From: Pseudomonadota bacterium
GTDB lineage: Bacteria; Desulfobacterota; Binatia; Binatales; Binataceae
Length of the DNA stretch: 64,000 nucleotides
Assembly (NCBI GenBank): GCA_021324755.1
Contig: JAJPIL010000026.1
Coordinates: forward strand, 1 to 64,000
Direction of reading: 5' to 3'
This document shows positions 48,346 to 57,971 of the stretch, in pieces (position 1 is the first letter of the stretch; each line of letters begins with the position of its first letter). The notes under the pieces were generated by a model. That model worked only from the letters and a program-made list of their open reading frames with translations, was not told where the DNA came from and made no database searches. Position numbers and translations under genes: made by a program.

Positions 48346-48993
48346 TCAATCGCCAAGAAGACCGAGCCTCGTAAGCTCGCGAAACGTGTGACCTGCGCTT
48401 GCGGCTTGAATAAACTGAGCGATATCCTCGGGCCGGTCGAGATCGAGTGCGGCACGCCAGCAAGGAAAAATCACTTGCTCCACTCCTGCAAGGCGGCACT
48501 CACCGATGTGGCGAGCGAGGCTACGCGGCCCGAATCGCGTCTTGATTACGTCAGGCGGGCGCCTAAGGACCATGTTGGTCCCCGTGCCTTCACGCGACGG
48601 GGTCAGAACCACGCAGCGCGCTTTAGCTTGGGCCGCTTCGAACATCGCGTCAATATCGTCGGGTGTCACCAAGGGAATATCCGACAGCACGACGGCAAGC
48701 TCGCGCGCACCGGCTGCTGCCAGATGTGCGGTTGCAAACTTGACGGCAGCATTCAAGCCGCGTGGAAAACGTTCGTCAAGTGCAATCGCACCCATTTCTC
48801 GGGCCGTAGATAACATTTCTGCTTCAGAGCTTACAACCGCTACCCTGTCAGGTGAACGCGCGGCGAGTGCCGCTTCAAGTACGTCGAGGTACATCGCTCG
48901 CGCCAGAGCTCGACGTTGAGCATCCGAAAAACGTTTGCCTAATCGCGTCTTTGCGACGCTTAATGCTTTTGCAGGAATTAGCACAACGCGCAC
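48346..48993 (-). CDS. cofC: 2-phospho-L-lactate guanylyltransferase (F420 biosynthesis)
   Basis: VVLIPAKALSVAKTRLG; SDIPLVTPDDIDAM; LTPSREGTGTNMVL; LDLDRPEDI. Confidence 0.9.
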   Translation of the reverse strand: MRVVLIPAKALSVAKTRLGKRFSDAQRRALARAMYLDVLEAALAARSPDRVAVVSSEAEMLSTAREMGAIALDERFPRGLNAAVKFATAHLAAAGARELAVVLSDIPLVTPDDIDAMFEAAQAKARCVVLTPSREGTGTNMVLRRPPDVIKTRFGPRSLARHIGECRLAGVEQVIFPCWRAALDLDRPEDIAQFIQAASAGHTFRELTRLGLLGD

Positions 48994-49147
48994 AAGCTCC
49001 TCATTATAGTCAAACTGCTATGCGTGTCATAACGCCCGAGCGCTGCCCGTGAGCCTCTCGCCAAAAAGTTTGCGCCTTTCTACCGTGTGAACATTAAGCC
49101 TGGCCGATCACCATTTCGACGCCGACTCGCCTACCTTCGCCATAATT

Positions 49148-49492
49148 GTGGCTAGCGTTAACTTGTGGTGTGAGGTAAGGTTTACGAGCTCGAGAAGGTC
49201 GATGCGTGCCGCTTGGATCATGCTTATTACCGCTGGGTTATTGTTCTTTTCGTCGTGGCTCGCCAAAACTTCTAGCCGTATCCTTGCTCAAGTTGCAGCG
49301 CCTGCACCTCCAGCTCCGCTCGCGCCCTCGCAAGGAGGTGCACTTCGGTTGGCGCCGGGGCAGTATCAAGGTCTTGGGGCCGAGAACACGGACCAAAGCT
49401 TGGAAAATCCGTATCGCTGGAATGCCGCGCCGCCAGTAACTCCTTTCGTTTTTCCGGTGACTCCGATCCCTATGTTAACTCCCCATCCATAG
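49148..49492 (+). CDS. hypothetical secreted Pro-rich protein
   Basis: Hydrophobic N-terminal segment AAWIMLITAGLLFFSSWLA; APAPPAPLAPSQGG; start uncertain. Confidence 0.4.
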   Translation: MASVNLWCEVRFTSSRRSMRAAWIMLITAGLLFFSSWLAKTSSRILAQVAAPAPPAPLAPSQGGALRLAPGQYQGLGAENTDQSLENPYRWNAAPPVTPFVFPVTPIPMLTPHP

Positions 49493-49940
49493 CGAGGATG
49501 CATCTGCCGCCTGTGCCGGAATACGGGCGTCGTGCAAATGGCTCGGTTTGGCTTCGAAGTTGCGACATCTCTGGGAGATTGTAGAAACGCGGAGGTTAGG
49601 TCGTAGCGCACTGGCGGAAAACACGTCAAGTTTTAGTGGTTTCTTCGCAGCACTCGAAATCCTTTTCCGTTGCTCGATTCAGCCACTGGGCTCCGGTTAC
49701 GTTTCGTTTTTTAAGGCCTTGTCACTGTTAAGGATGGTGTGCAGAGTGGGAAATTTATAGGCGCCCAGTTGCGAGCGCTTGACTAAAATTCGCTTGGCGT
49801 CCAAAGTTTCAGTTGGTTGCAGAAGCACTGTCGAGAGATCAACCGCGCAAGTTTATCCCTTTGTTCGCTATGCTACGAGGGGGTTAATTTGCACCCTAAC
49901 AATGTTGGGCGAATTTCGTAACGCTTCTGCGAGTTCGACT

Positions 49941-50870
49941 ATGATGCGAGAAGTACCAGTGAAAAAGTACGCAAGATGGGTGTCGTGGTGCGGCCGCGTT
50001 TTGGCGGCGGCGTTGTTGGCGGGTGTGGCGGTCGGATGTCATCGCGACTCAGTGGGGAGATACCTGGAGGCTGGACGGGAGGCGATGCAGCACAATCGCC
50101 TTGGGCAAGCAGAGCAAAACCTGAACGCTGCGGAAAAACTCGCCCCATCCGATCCGAAGGTTCATCGCGCGCTCGGGGAGTTTTATGTATTGAAACACAA
50201 TACAGACGCGGCTCGCCAAGAGTTTACGCGTGCGATCGAGCTAGATCCCAAAGATATAGCTTCGCGCCTGGAACTTGCTCGCTTGCTTGTCCAATTGTCG
50301 CGGATCGGGTCCGCGCAGGAGCAGTACCTGGCCGTAGTAGCCTACGATCCGGCTAACGTCGACGCTCATTTCGGCCTTGGCGAGATCTACCGCTCCCAGG
50401 GCAAGGCCGACGAGGCCGAGCGCGAATTGCGAACCGTCCTGGGTCTGGCTCCCAAGGACGCAGAAGCCCATTACGCACTGGCGATGCTCTTAAGTTCTCA
50501 GAGCGGGCGCCAGCAGGAAGCCCAGGCGGAGCTGATGACCGTACGCGCGCTAAATCCGAGCCTGTTGCCGCCTACGACGGTTGTCAATGAGGCCAATCCG
50601 GCTCCATCCAACCCAGCCCAAGCTCAGTCGTCTAAACCGCAGCCTAATGCTGCGGAGGCCGCGGCTGAAAAGATAAAGTCAGTCAAGCAAAAACGGTTTT
50701 TGCTGTCGCACGACTCGCCCGTCTATAACGACCCCGACGAGAAAAGCAAAGTGGTCGCGCGAGTTCACCGCGGAAAGTACGTTATGGTGACTGGCGTCGG
50801 CGACAAGTGGTTGAGGGTAAGATTACGTACCGGTATCGTGGGCTTTATCCCCATTACCGCAGTCGAATAA
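49941..50870 (+). CDS. TPR-repeat lipoprotein with C-terminal SH3-like domain
   Basis: Lipobox LAGVAVGC; TPR helices; SPVYNDPDEKSKVVARVHRGKYVMVTGVGDKWLRVRLRTGIVGFIP. Confidence 0.82.
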   Translation: MMREVPVKKYARWVSWCGRVLAAALLAGVAVGCHRDSVGRYLEAGREAMQHNRLGQAEQNLNAAEKLAPSDPKVHRALGEFYVLKHNTDAARQEFTRAIELDPKDIASRLELARLLVQLSRIGSAQEQYLAVVAYDPANVDAHFGLGEIYRSQGKADEAERELRTVLGLAPKDAEAHYALAMLLSSQSGRQQEAQAELMTVRALNPSLLPPTTVVNEANPAPSNPAQAQSSKPQPNAAEAAAEKIKSVKQKRFLLSHDSPVYNDPDEKSKVVARVHRGKYVMVTGVGDKWLRVRLRTGIVGFIPITAVE

Positions 50871-50911
50871 TTAAGCGGAGCGGTCGGAACGATACCTAGA
50901 AAACAAAAGGG

Positions 50912-51628
50912 ATGAAGGATATGGTCGAGGTTGAGATCGCACAGGAAATGTTGAGTTTTCCCGGACCTGCCTGCGAGCTCGAGGCCTGGATTGCGAAGCC
51001 TGTTCAAGGCGGGCCGTTTCCAGCGGTCGTGGTGATCCAGGAATGGTGGGGACTGAATGACCATATCAAGGATGTTGCGTCGCGGTTTGCTAGAGAGGGC
51101 TACTTCGCCGTGGCGCCCGACCTGTACTCGCGGCTTGGGCACAAGGTTACGGCCGATCCTAATGAAGCAGCGCAACTTATGATGTCGCTTCAAAAGCGCG
51201 ACGGCGTGGCTGATTTGAAGAGCACCGTGGAGTGGGTGGGCCAGCGCAAGGAGGTTAACGGCCAGAAGGTTGGAGTGATCGGGTTTTGCATGGGCGGCAG
51301 CTATGCGCTGCTTCTGGCCTGCGCGAGCGATAAAGTAAATGCGGTAGCGGCGTTTTATGGAGAGGTCCCCGACGACGCGGAACTCGCAAAGCTTTCCTGC
51401 CCCGTCCTTTATTTCTGGGGCGACCAAGATCCCTGGATCAAGCGCCAAGACGTAGAGCGTTTAGCCGCAGTCCTCAAGAAGCGCTCGGTGCCCGGTGAGG
51501 TGAAAATCTATGAGGGGCGCCAACACGCGTTCTTTAATGATACGCGTAAGGACGTCTACGATGAGGCAGCGGCTAAGGATGCATGGGCCCGCGTGCTTGA
51601 CCTGTTCGCGCGCCACTTGCGGAGCTGA
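50912..51628 (+). CDS. dienelactone hydrolase family protein
   Basis: VIQEWWGLNDHIKDVASRFAREGYFAVAPDLY; GFCMGGSYALLLA; EGRQHAFFNDTR. Confidence 0.92.
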   Translation: MKDMVEVEIAQEMLSFPGPACELEAWIAKPVQGGPFPAVVVIQEWWGLNDHIKDVASRFAREGYFAVAPDLYSRLGHKVTADPNEAAQLMMSLQKRDGVADLKSTVEWVGQRKEVNGQKVGVIGFCMGGSYALLLACASDKVNAVAAFYGEVPDDAELAKLSCPVLYFWGDQDPWIKRQDVERLAAVLKKRSVPGEVKIYEGRQHAFFNDTRKDVYDEAAAKDAWARVLDLFARHLRS

Positions 51629-51643
51629 CAGCATCAGAGCCGC

Positions 51644-52495
51644 TTAAGGTTTTCGACAGTCGGCCAAATCAAGCAGCTCGCGTGCGGTCTTCAGACCGAG
51701 CGCGCGGGCGCGATCGAGCATAAGCAAAAGAAGCTGCGCGGCGAGATGTGCGTCGCCATAGGCTCGATGGCGTCGGCCCTGCTTTAAGTTGAAAGCGCGG
51801 GCGAGGGAGTCGAGGCTATACGAGCCTAACCTGGGGAACAAAGTGCGCGAAAGTTTTAACGTACAAAGGACGGGGTTTTTGATGCCCAGGTGAAACAGGC
51901 GACGAAACTCGAGATCTATGAACTTTACGTCGAACGCCGCATTGTGAGCGGTTAACACGTCAAGGCCGAGAAATTGTCTAAAAGATGGTAGAACTTCCTC
52001 TATGGGTGGGGCACTTCTTAGGGTTGACTCGCGAATGCCGGTCAGACGGCTTACGAACGAACTTAGTTTACCTTCGGGTTTCACAAGGCTCTGGAAGCTG
52101 GCGGTAATTTTGTAGCCAATTACTCGAAAGGCTCCTATCTCAATAATTTGTCCTGCTTGCGTCGCTAGACCATTCGTTTCGAGATCGACGACAACAAAAC
52201 CAGCCTCGTCGATCGGTGCCTGGGCGCTATCGAAGGATTGCACGCGCCATTTGCCTGATGTCGAATCGAAAGCAAAATTCGGATCGGCACCGAGCAGCTC
52301 GTGAAATATAGCCCGTGCGATTGGCTTCGATCGGGGCGGGTTCGAAAAAAGCAACTGCAGAAGTTCGTCTTCGCTTTGTCCCGAAGGATGGCGGCGAAGA
52401 TGAGCGTACAAACGTTCTCTGAGCGAGAATGGGCTATCACCGAGTGACGCTGGATCGCTAGTTGGGGCCGCGGGGATGCTTTTTTGGAAGAGCAT
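51644..52495 (-). CDS. DnaQ-like 3'-5' exonuclease
   Basis: FVVVDLETNGLATQAGQIIEIGAFRV; LTAHNAAFDVKFI; HRAYGDAHLAAQLL DEDDh motifs. Confidence 0.88.
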   Translation of the reverse strand: MLFQKSIPAAPTSDPASLGDSPFSLRERLYAHLRRHPSGQSEDELLQLLFSNPPRSKPIARAIFHELLGADPNFAFDSTSGKWRVQSFDSAQAPIDEAGFVVVDLETNGLATQAGQIIEIGAFRVIGYKITASFQSLVKPEGKLSSFVSRLTGIRESTLRSAPPIEEVLPSFRQFLGLDVLTAHNAAFDVKFIDLEFRRLFHLGIKNPVLCTLKLSRTLFPRLGSYSLDSLARAFNLKQGRRHRAYGDAHLAAQLLLLMLDRARALGLKTARELLDLADCRKP

Positions 52496-52622
52496 ACCTA
52501 GGTCTGTTCAGCAACCTTATGGCGGCACGCAAGGGTTGCGGAAACGGAAGAGTCCAGTTCCGATGCGCTAATTGACAGCCTGCGTTGCCTGCTATAGCCT
52601 CAAGGTAAGCAGAATCTGGTCT

Positions 52623-52940
52623 ATGTTTGCAATTGTAAAGACGGGCGGCAAACAATACCGTGTAAGCGTTGGTGGTCAGCTCATCGTCGAGCGGATCGAG
52701 GGTGAAGTGGGGCAGGAAGTCACCCTTGACCAAGTGTTGGCTATTGACGGTGATGGTCAGCGGCGAATTGGAACACCCGTAGTGCCCGGCGCTCAGGTGC
52801 GTGCGAAAATACTTGCGCAGCCGCGCGGCACGAAGGTCATTGTATTTAAGAAGAAGCGGCGCAAAAATTACCGCCGCAAGCGAGGCCACCGACAAGAGCT
52901 TACCGTTTTGAAGGTTACGGAGATCTGCTGTGGCTCATAA
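52623..52940 (+). CDS. rplU: 50S ribosomal protein L21
   Basis: [35 protein letters not shown]. Confidence 0.96.
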   Translation: MFAIVKTGGKQYRVSVGGQLIVERIEGEVGQEVTLDQVLAIDGDGQRRIGTPVVPGAQVRAKILAQPRGTKVIVFKKKRRKNYRRKRGHRQELTVLKVTEICCGS

Positions 52941-53232
52941 GAAAGGTCAAGGTTCAACTAGGAACGGCCGAGACAGTCCAGGGCAGCGTCGCGGCATAAA
53001 GCGTTTTGCGGGCGAATTTGTGCGAGCCGGGAATATTCTCGTACGCCAGCTCGGGACGAAGATTCATCCGGGCCGGAACGTCGGCATGGGCCGAGATTTC
53101 ACCCTGTACGCGCGCGTGGATGGGATCGTGAAGTATCGAACCCGAGGCGATGGGCGTAAGGAGGTTGAAGTGTTGGCGTTGAGGCCCGGCGAGATTCAAA
53201 CCTCAACCCAGGAGGCTGCGGGGCTAGCCTAG
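52930..53232 (+). CDS. rpmA: 50S ribosomal protein L27
   Basis: [26 protein letters not shown]. Confidence 0.97.
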   Translation: MAHKKGQGSTRNGRDSPGQRRGIKRFAGEFVRAGNILVRQLGTKIHPGRNVGMGRDFTLYARVDGIVKYRTRGDGRKEVEVLALRPGEIQTSTQEAAGLA

Positions 53233-53394
53233 CCCTGGCAAGTTTACATTGCTCTCTCGTCAAGGTGCGCACGTCCCTGCCGCGCCTTGAAGGTCTTGTT
53301 ACGGCGCGCTACAACGCTTTGTCGCGTCTTCCGGCGTTCTTTGCTCCCTTAGGCTGTGGCGCTTTGTCATAGCCTGTATAATCCCATTCTAGAG

Positions 53395-54417
53395 ATGGCT
53401 CGTTTCGTTGATGAAGCGCGAGTGTTCGTACGCGCCGGCAAAGGCGGGGACGGAGCGATCGCGTTTTTGCGGGAGAAGTTTCGCCCTTTCGGCGGACCCG
53501 CCGGAGGCGACGGGGGCAAGGGGGGCGACGTAGTGTTTGAGGCCGACGAAGGCAGCCTCACCCTGCTCGATTTCAAGTATCGTCCAGTGTTAATTGCCAA
53601 AAACGGCGAAAACGGGCGGGGTAAGGGACAGCACGGTCGCTCGGGAGACGACCTCGTAGTCAAAGTGCCCGTCGGAACGGTCGTTCTGGATGAGGCTACC
53701 GGAGAGGTAATTGCGGAGCTTCTGGCAGACGGTCAGCGGGCTGTCGTCGCCAAAGGCGGCCGTGGAGGCTTGGGTAACAAACATTTCGCTACCCCAACTT
53801 GCCGTGCACCGCGAATAGCTACGCCCGGACGTCCGGGAGAGGAACGCTACCTGCGTCTAGAGCTCAAGTTGATAGCCGACGTTGGGCTGGTAGGGTTGCC
53901 AAATGCTGGCAAGTCGACCTTGCTCGCTGCGCTAACCGGCGCGAAGCCCAAAATTGCACCTTATCCGTTTACAACTCTGGTGCCGAATCTTGGGCGCGTA
54001 ATTACGGATTTAGGTCAAGGATACACCGTTGCTGATATACCTGGATTGATCAAGGGAGCTCACCTTGGACAGGGTCTGGGTATTCGATTCTTGCGCCATT
54101 TGGCGCGCACTCGAGCTCTCGTCTTTGTCGTGGATATTGCTTCAGATGTCGAGACGGCCCTATCAACGCTCAAGCAGGAACTTGAAGCTTTCGACCACTC
54201 TCTGCTCGAGCGCCCATCGATTGTCGCACTGAACAAGGTTGACCTGGTAACTAGCGACGTTGTGGCCGACAAGATTGCGCAGGCAAAACTTATGGGGTTG
54301 GGCGATGTATACCCGATTTCGGCGCGCTATCAAAAAGGGCTAGCCGCATTGGTCGAGGCCGTAAAGGCGAAAGTAGCAGGGTTGCTCGCAAGTTCGAATG
54401 TCGCAACTGGCGTATAA
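53395..54417 (+). CDS. obgE: Obg-family GTPase
   Basis: N-terminal Gly-rich Obg fold; GLPNAGKSTLLAALT P-loop; FTTLVPNLG; NKVD. Confidence 0.96.
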   Translation: MARFVDEARVFVRAGKGGDGAIAFLREKFRPFGGPAGGDGGKGGDVVFEADEGSLTLLDFKYRPVLIAKNGENGRGKGQHGRSGDDLVVKVPVGTVVLDEATGEVIAELLADGQRAVVAKGGRGGLGNKHFATPTCRAPRIATPGRPGEERYLRLELKLIADVGLVGLPNAGKSTLLAALTGAKPKIAPYPFTTLVPNLGRVITDLGQGYTVADIPGLIKGAHLGQGLGIRFLRHLARTRALVFVVDIASDVETALSTLKQELEAFDHSLLERPSIVALNKVDLVTSDVVADKIAQAKLMGLGDVYPISARYQKGLAALVEAVKAKVAGLLASSNVATGV

Positions 54418-55543
54418 GGCGCAAATCTTTCGAGGCGTTCGGCGCCTGGTGCTCAAGGTCGGTAGCGGCGTACTTGCTGACGATTATGGGCCGCGGCGCG
54501 AGGTGGTTGGACGAATTGCCGCCGAAGTGGCCTTGCAAATGCGCCAAGGCAGAAACGTGATAGTCGTGACTTCAGGAGCGGTGGCGGCCGGAAAGATTCG
54601 GCTTGGGACCGCTCGCAACAGCGGTGCCGTAGTTTTCCGACAGGCCGCCGCCGCGGTGGGTCAGATTGAGCTGATGCGGATTTATTCCGAAGAATTATCG
54701 GCCCGGGGACTGCTTGCGGCTCAGCTTTTGCTCACCCATGAAGATCTTGCAGACCGCCGCCGGCGCGAGAACGCACTGCGCACGATCGAGACTCTGCTCA
54801 AACATGGGGCCGTACCGATCGTGAACGAAAACGACACCGTGGCGGTAGAAGAGATTCGCTTCGGCGACAATGATCGGCTCTCCGCCTTGGTCGCGGTACT
54901 TGTTCAGGCAGACTTGCTTGTAATTTTGAGCGACGTTGATGGAGTCTTGACCGGAGATCCTCGACGACGAAGCGACGCGCGTCGGATACCTCTGATTCCT
55001 GACGCTCAGGCTGAAATAAAGGGCGTGGTTACCGATGGAGTTGGGCCCAAGGGTACTGGCGGTATGGCGTCCAAGCTTAAGGCTGCGCAAGAGGCGACGC
55101 GAGCGGGAACGCCAGTTATTATCGCCTCCGGACTTGACCCTCGGGGGCTTTCGGATGCCCTTGACCCACTGAAGGAGACCGGGACGCTCATCCTGCCCGC
55201 GCGCCGGCAGCTTAATCGTCGCAAGCACTGGATCGCGTATGCGCTTAAGCCTGCCGGTGTGCTCACACTGGACCGCGGCGCCACCGAGGCACTCAAGCGT
55301 AACGGCAAAAGCCTTCTGCCCTCGGGCATAAAAGAGGTAAGCGGTGACTTTCAAAGTGGGGACTGTGTTGCGCTAGTCGACGAGCAGGGTGATGAATTCG
55401 GCCGTGGTTTGGTTAATTATCCCGCAGCGGACATAATTAAGCTAAAGGGCAGGCGGACGGCCGATATCGCGCGCGTGCTCGGTTATAAAATCGCCGACGA
55501 AATTATCCATCGCGACAATTTGGTACTGCTCAAAGACGTATGA
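54398..55543 (+). CDS. proB: glutamate 5-kinase with PUA domain
   Basis: VLKVGSGVLAD; VTSGAVAAG; GTGGMASKLKAAQEATRAG; C-terminal PUA. Confidence 0.95.
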   Translation: MSQLAYKAQIFRGVRRLVLKVGSGVLADDYGPRREVVGRIAAEVALQMRQGRNVIVVTSGAVAAGKIRLGTARNSGAVVFRQAAAAVGQIELMRIYSEELSARGLLAAQLLLTHEDLADRRRRENALRTIETLLKHGAVPIVNENDTVAVEEIRFGDNDRLSALVAVLVQADLLVILSDVDGVLTGDPRRRSDARRIPLIPDAQAEIKGVVTDGVGPKGTGGMASKLKAAQEATRAGTPVIIASGLDPRGLSDALDPLKETGTLILPARRQLNRRKHWIAYALKPAGVLTLDRGATEALKRNGKSLLPSGIKEVSGDFQSGDCVALVDEQGDEFGRGLVNYPAADIIKLKGRRTADIARVLGYKIADEIIHRDNLVLLKDV

Positions 55544-56796
55544 CGGAACTTGAAAACGCCTTGGAAGAAGCGCTGCGCCAAGCCCGGGAGGCCGCCCGCA
55601 CGCTGGCGCTTGCAACCGGGAGCGCTAAAGACAAGGCGCTTTTGCTGTTGCGCGACGGCTTGCTGCAAAATAAGGAACGTATCCTGGCCGCCAACGCTTT
55701 CGATTGTGAGCAGGCCAAAGCCTCAGGGCGCACAAGTGCCTTCGTTGACCGCTTGAAGCTCGATTCTGCGCGGCTCGAGGCGATGGCGCGGGGTGTCGAG
55801 CAGGTGGCGATGCTGCCCGACCCGGTGGGCGAAGTAATCGCCGGATGGCGCAGGCCGAACGGGCTCGAAATCATTCAAGTTCGGGTTCCGTTGGGGGTGG
55901 TCGCCGTGATTTACGAATCCAGACCAAACGTCACGGTCGACGCGGCTTGTCTTGGGATGAAAGCTGGTAACGCGGTGGTGTTGCGCGGCGGCAGCGACGC
56001 GATCCGAACCAATCGCGAGCTTGCAAGCATAATCTCGAGCTCTCTCGCCGGGGCGGGATTGCCGTCATGTGGGGTAACCTTTATCGATCAGACTTCGCGC
56101 GAGGTTATCCAGGTCCTCAAACGCCGCAGCGACCTAGTTGACCTGATTATCCCGCGTGGTGGCAGCGAGCTTAAGCAGGCGCTGGCCGGCTCGGCCGTGC
56201 CCGTACTGCCCCATTTCGACGGCATTTGCCACACCTACGTGGATCGGTCGGCTGATTTAAAGATGGCCGAAGAGATCTGCGTCAACGCCAAGTGCAGCCG
56301 CCCGAGCGTATGTAACGCGATGGAGAATCTTCTGGTCCACCGCGACATTGCGCGGCCGTTTCTCCGCGCCCTCGACCTAAGGCTCGAAGCCTTTGGCGTT
56401 GAAGTTCGAGGCTGCGAGCGCACGTGCGAGATTTTACCCAGGGCAGTTCCGGCCACCGACGAGGACTGGCGTACCGAGTACCTCGATCTGGTGCTTGCGG
56501 TCAAGGTGGTGGACAGTCTGGACGAAGCGCTGAGCTTCATAAACCGACATAGCTCCGGCTTGGCGGACGCTATTGTCACCAATGACTTAGCTGCGGCGGA
56601 GCGCTTTTCGCGCGAAATCGATTCGGCTGCGGTATTCATCAACGCGTCGACGCGCTTTACGGACGGTTTCGAATTTGGTTTCGGCGCGGAAACGGGAATC
56701 TCGACCCATCGCCTGCATGCCCGGGGGCCGATGGGGCTGCGCGAGCTGACGACCTATAAGTACGTGGTTCGCGGAAGTGGACAGGTCCGCCTCTAG
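55540..56796 (+). CDS. proA: gamma-glutamyl phosphate reductase
   Basis: RVPLGVVAVIYESRPNVTVDA; NAKCSRPSVCNAMENLLVH; GPMGLRELTTYKYVVRG. Confidence 0.96.
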   Translation: MTELENALEEALRQAREAARTLALATGSAKDKALLLLRDGLLQNKERILAANAFDCEQAKASGRTSAFVDRLKLDSARLEAMARGVEQVAMLPDPVGEVIAGWRRPNGLEIIQVRVPLGVVAVIYESRPNVTVDAACLGMKAGNAVVLRGGSDAIRTNRELASIISSSLAGAGLPSCGVTFIDQTSREVIQVLKRRSDLVDLIIPRGGSELKQALAGSAVPVLPHFDGICHTYVDRSADLKMAEEICVNAKCSRPSVCNAMENLLVHRDIARPFLRALDLRLEAFGVEVRGCERTCEILPRAVPATDEDWRTEYLDLVLAVKVVDSLDEALSFINRHSSGLADAIVTNDLAAAERFSREIDSAAVFINASTRFTDGFEFGFGAETGISTHRLHARGPMGLRELTTYKYVVRGSGQVRL

Positions 56797-56831
56797 CTGA
56801 CGTCGCAATCCACCTAACGGCGGGGAAGACG

Positions 56832-57470
56832 ATGCGCATCGGGCTGTTTGGAGGCACGTTCAATCCGATCCATATCGGTCATTTGCGAGCAGCTGAGGAG
56901 GTTCGCGAGGCGATGGGCCTCGATCTCGTTTATTTCATTCCATGCGGCAACCCGCCTCATAAGTCCGATGACGATCTGGCACCGGCAGATCGTCGGCTCG
57001 AGATGGTGCGGCTGGCGACCAAAAACAATTGGCACTTCATGGTCTCCGACGTCGAGATCAGGCGTGGCGGGCCTAGTTACACGATCGACACTGTACGCTT
57101 TTTTCTGAGCAGCTTTCGACACCGCTCAGAGTGGTTTCTGATGATGGGTCTCGATGCCTTCCGGGAGCTCAGAACTTGGAAGGATGCCAAAACCCTGACG
57201 ACGCTATGCAACATCGTAGTTCATACGCGGGATTTTGGCGAAGAAGGGCAGTTACCCGAAGGCGCACTTGCCGAATTGAATTACTTTGGCTACACAAAAG
57301 TTGATGGGCATTACGTTAATTCGAGCCGACGCGAGCTTCACTTCGTCAAAACGACTTATCTGCCCATCTCCGCTACTCGGATTCGGGAAACGATCCGACA
57401 GGGTCGCTCGATTCGCTACCTCGTTTCCTCTGAAGTTGCCGAATACATTTTGCACCATCGTCTGTATTAG
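56832..57470 (+). CDS. nadD: nicotinate-nucleotide adenylyltransferase
   Basis: GLFGGTFNPIHIGHL; ISATRIRETIRQGRSIRYLV. Confidence 0.95.
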   Translation: MRIGLFGGTFNPIHIGHLRAAEEVREAMGLDLVYFIPCGNPPHKSDDDLAPADRRLEMVRLATKNNWHFMVSDVEIRRGGPSYTIDTVRFFLSSFRHRSEWFLMMGLDAFRELRTWKDAKTLTTLCNIVVHTRDFGEEGQLPEGALAELNYFGYTKVDGHYVNSSRRELHFVKTTYLPISATRIRETIRQGRSIRYLVSSEVAEYILHHRLY

Positions 57471-57488
57471 TTGCATTCGGCGTTTTAT

Positions 57489-57887
57489 ATGAACGCGTTT
57501 GAAAAGGCGCTGCTTATCGTTGAGGCTGCGTTAAACAAGAAGTCACACGATGTAGTCGTCCTTCAGATAGAGCACCTGGCATCGATCGCAGATTACTTTG
57601 TCATCGCAAGTGGGCTTTCAACCGTGCAAGTGGCGGCAATTGTCCAAGGCATCGAAGAGCGCTTGCAGCAAGAGGGCATCGTGCCTCTGTCCGTAGAGGG
57701 GCTGCCGCACGCCCACTGGGTTGCGCTCGACTACGACGACGTCGTAATACATGTCTTCTACGAGCCGGTTCGTGAGGTTTACCGCCTGGAGAGCATCTGG
57801 GGCGATGCTTCGTTTGTCGCCTTGCCCGAGCCCCTGCGTACTCAAGCGCAGAGTTTGAGTTCGCGCCTGGTTGCGCCTCGCGCGTAG
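57489..57887 (+). CDS. rsfS: ribosome silencing factor
   Basis: ADYFVIASGLSTVQVAAI; WVALDYDDVVIHVFYEPVREVYRLESIWGDA. Confidence 0.94.
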   Translation: MNAFEKALLIVEAALNKKSHDVVVLQIEHLASIADYFVIASGLSTVQVAAIVQGIEERLQQEGIVPLSVEGLPHAHWVALDYDDVVIHVFYEPVREVYRLESIWGDASFVALPEPLRTQAQSLSSRLVAPRA

Positions 57888-57971
57888 GAAAAGCTCTCGG
57901 CCCGCAGCGTGGAGCATTTTCGCTGTCGCTTGGAACGTCCAGGCAAACGAAAGGGGATAGCGACAATCGCC

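Noticed and set aside
54695-55354. 219-aa minus-strand ORF
   Set aside because: Antisense to proB; no family resemblance.
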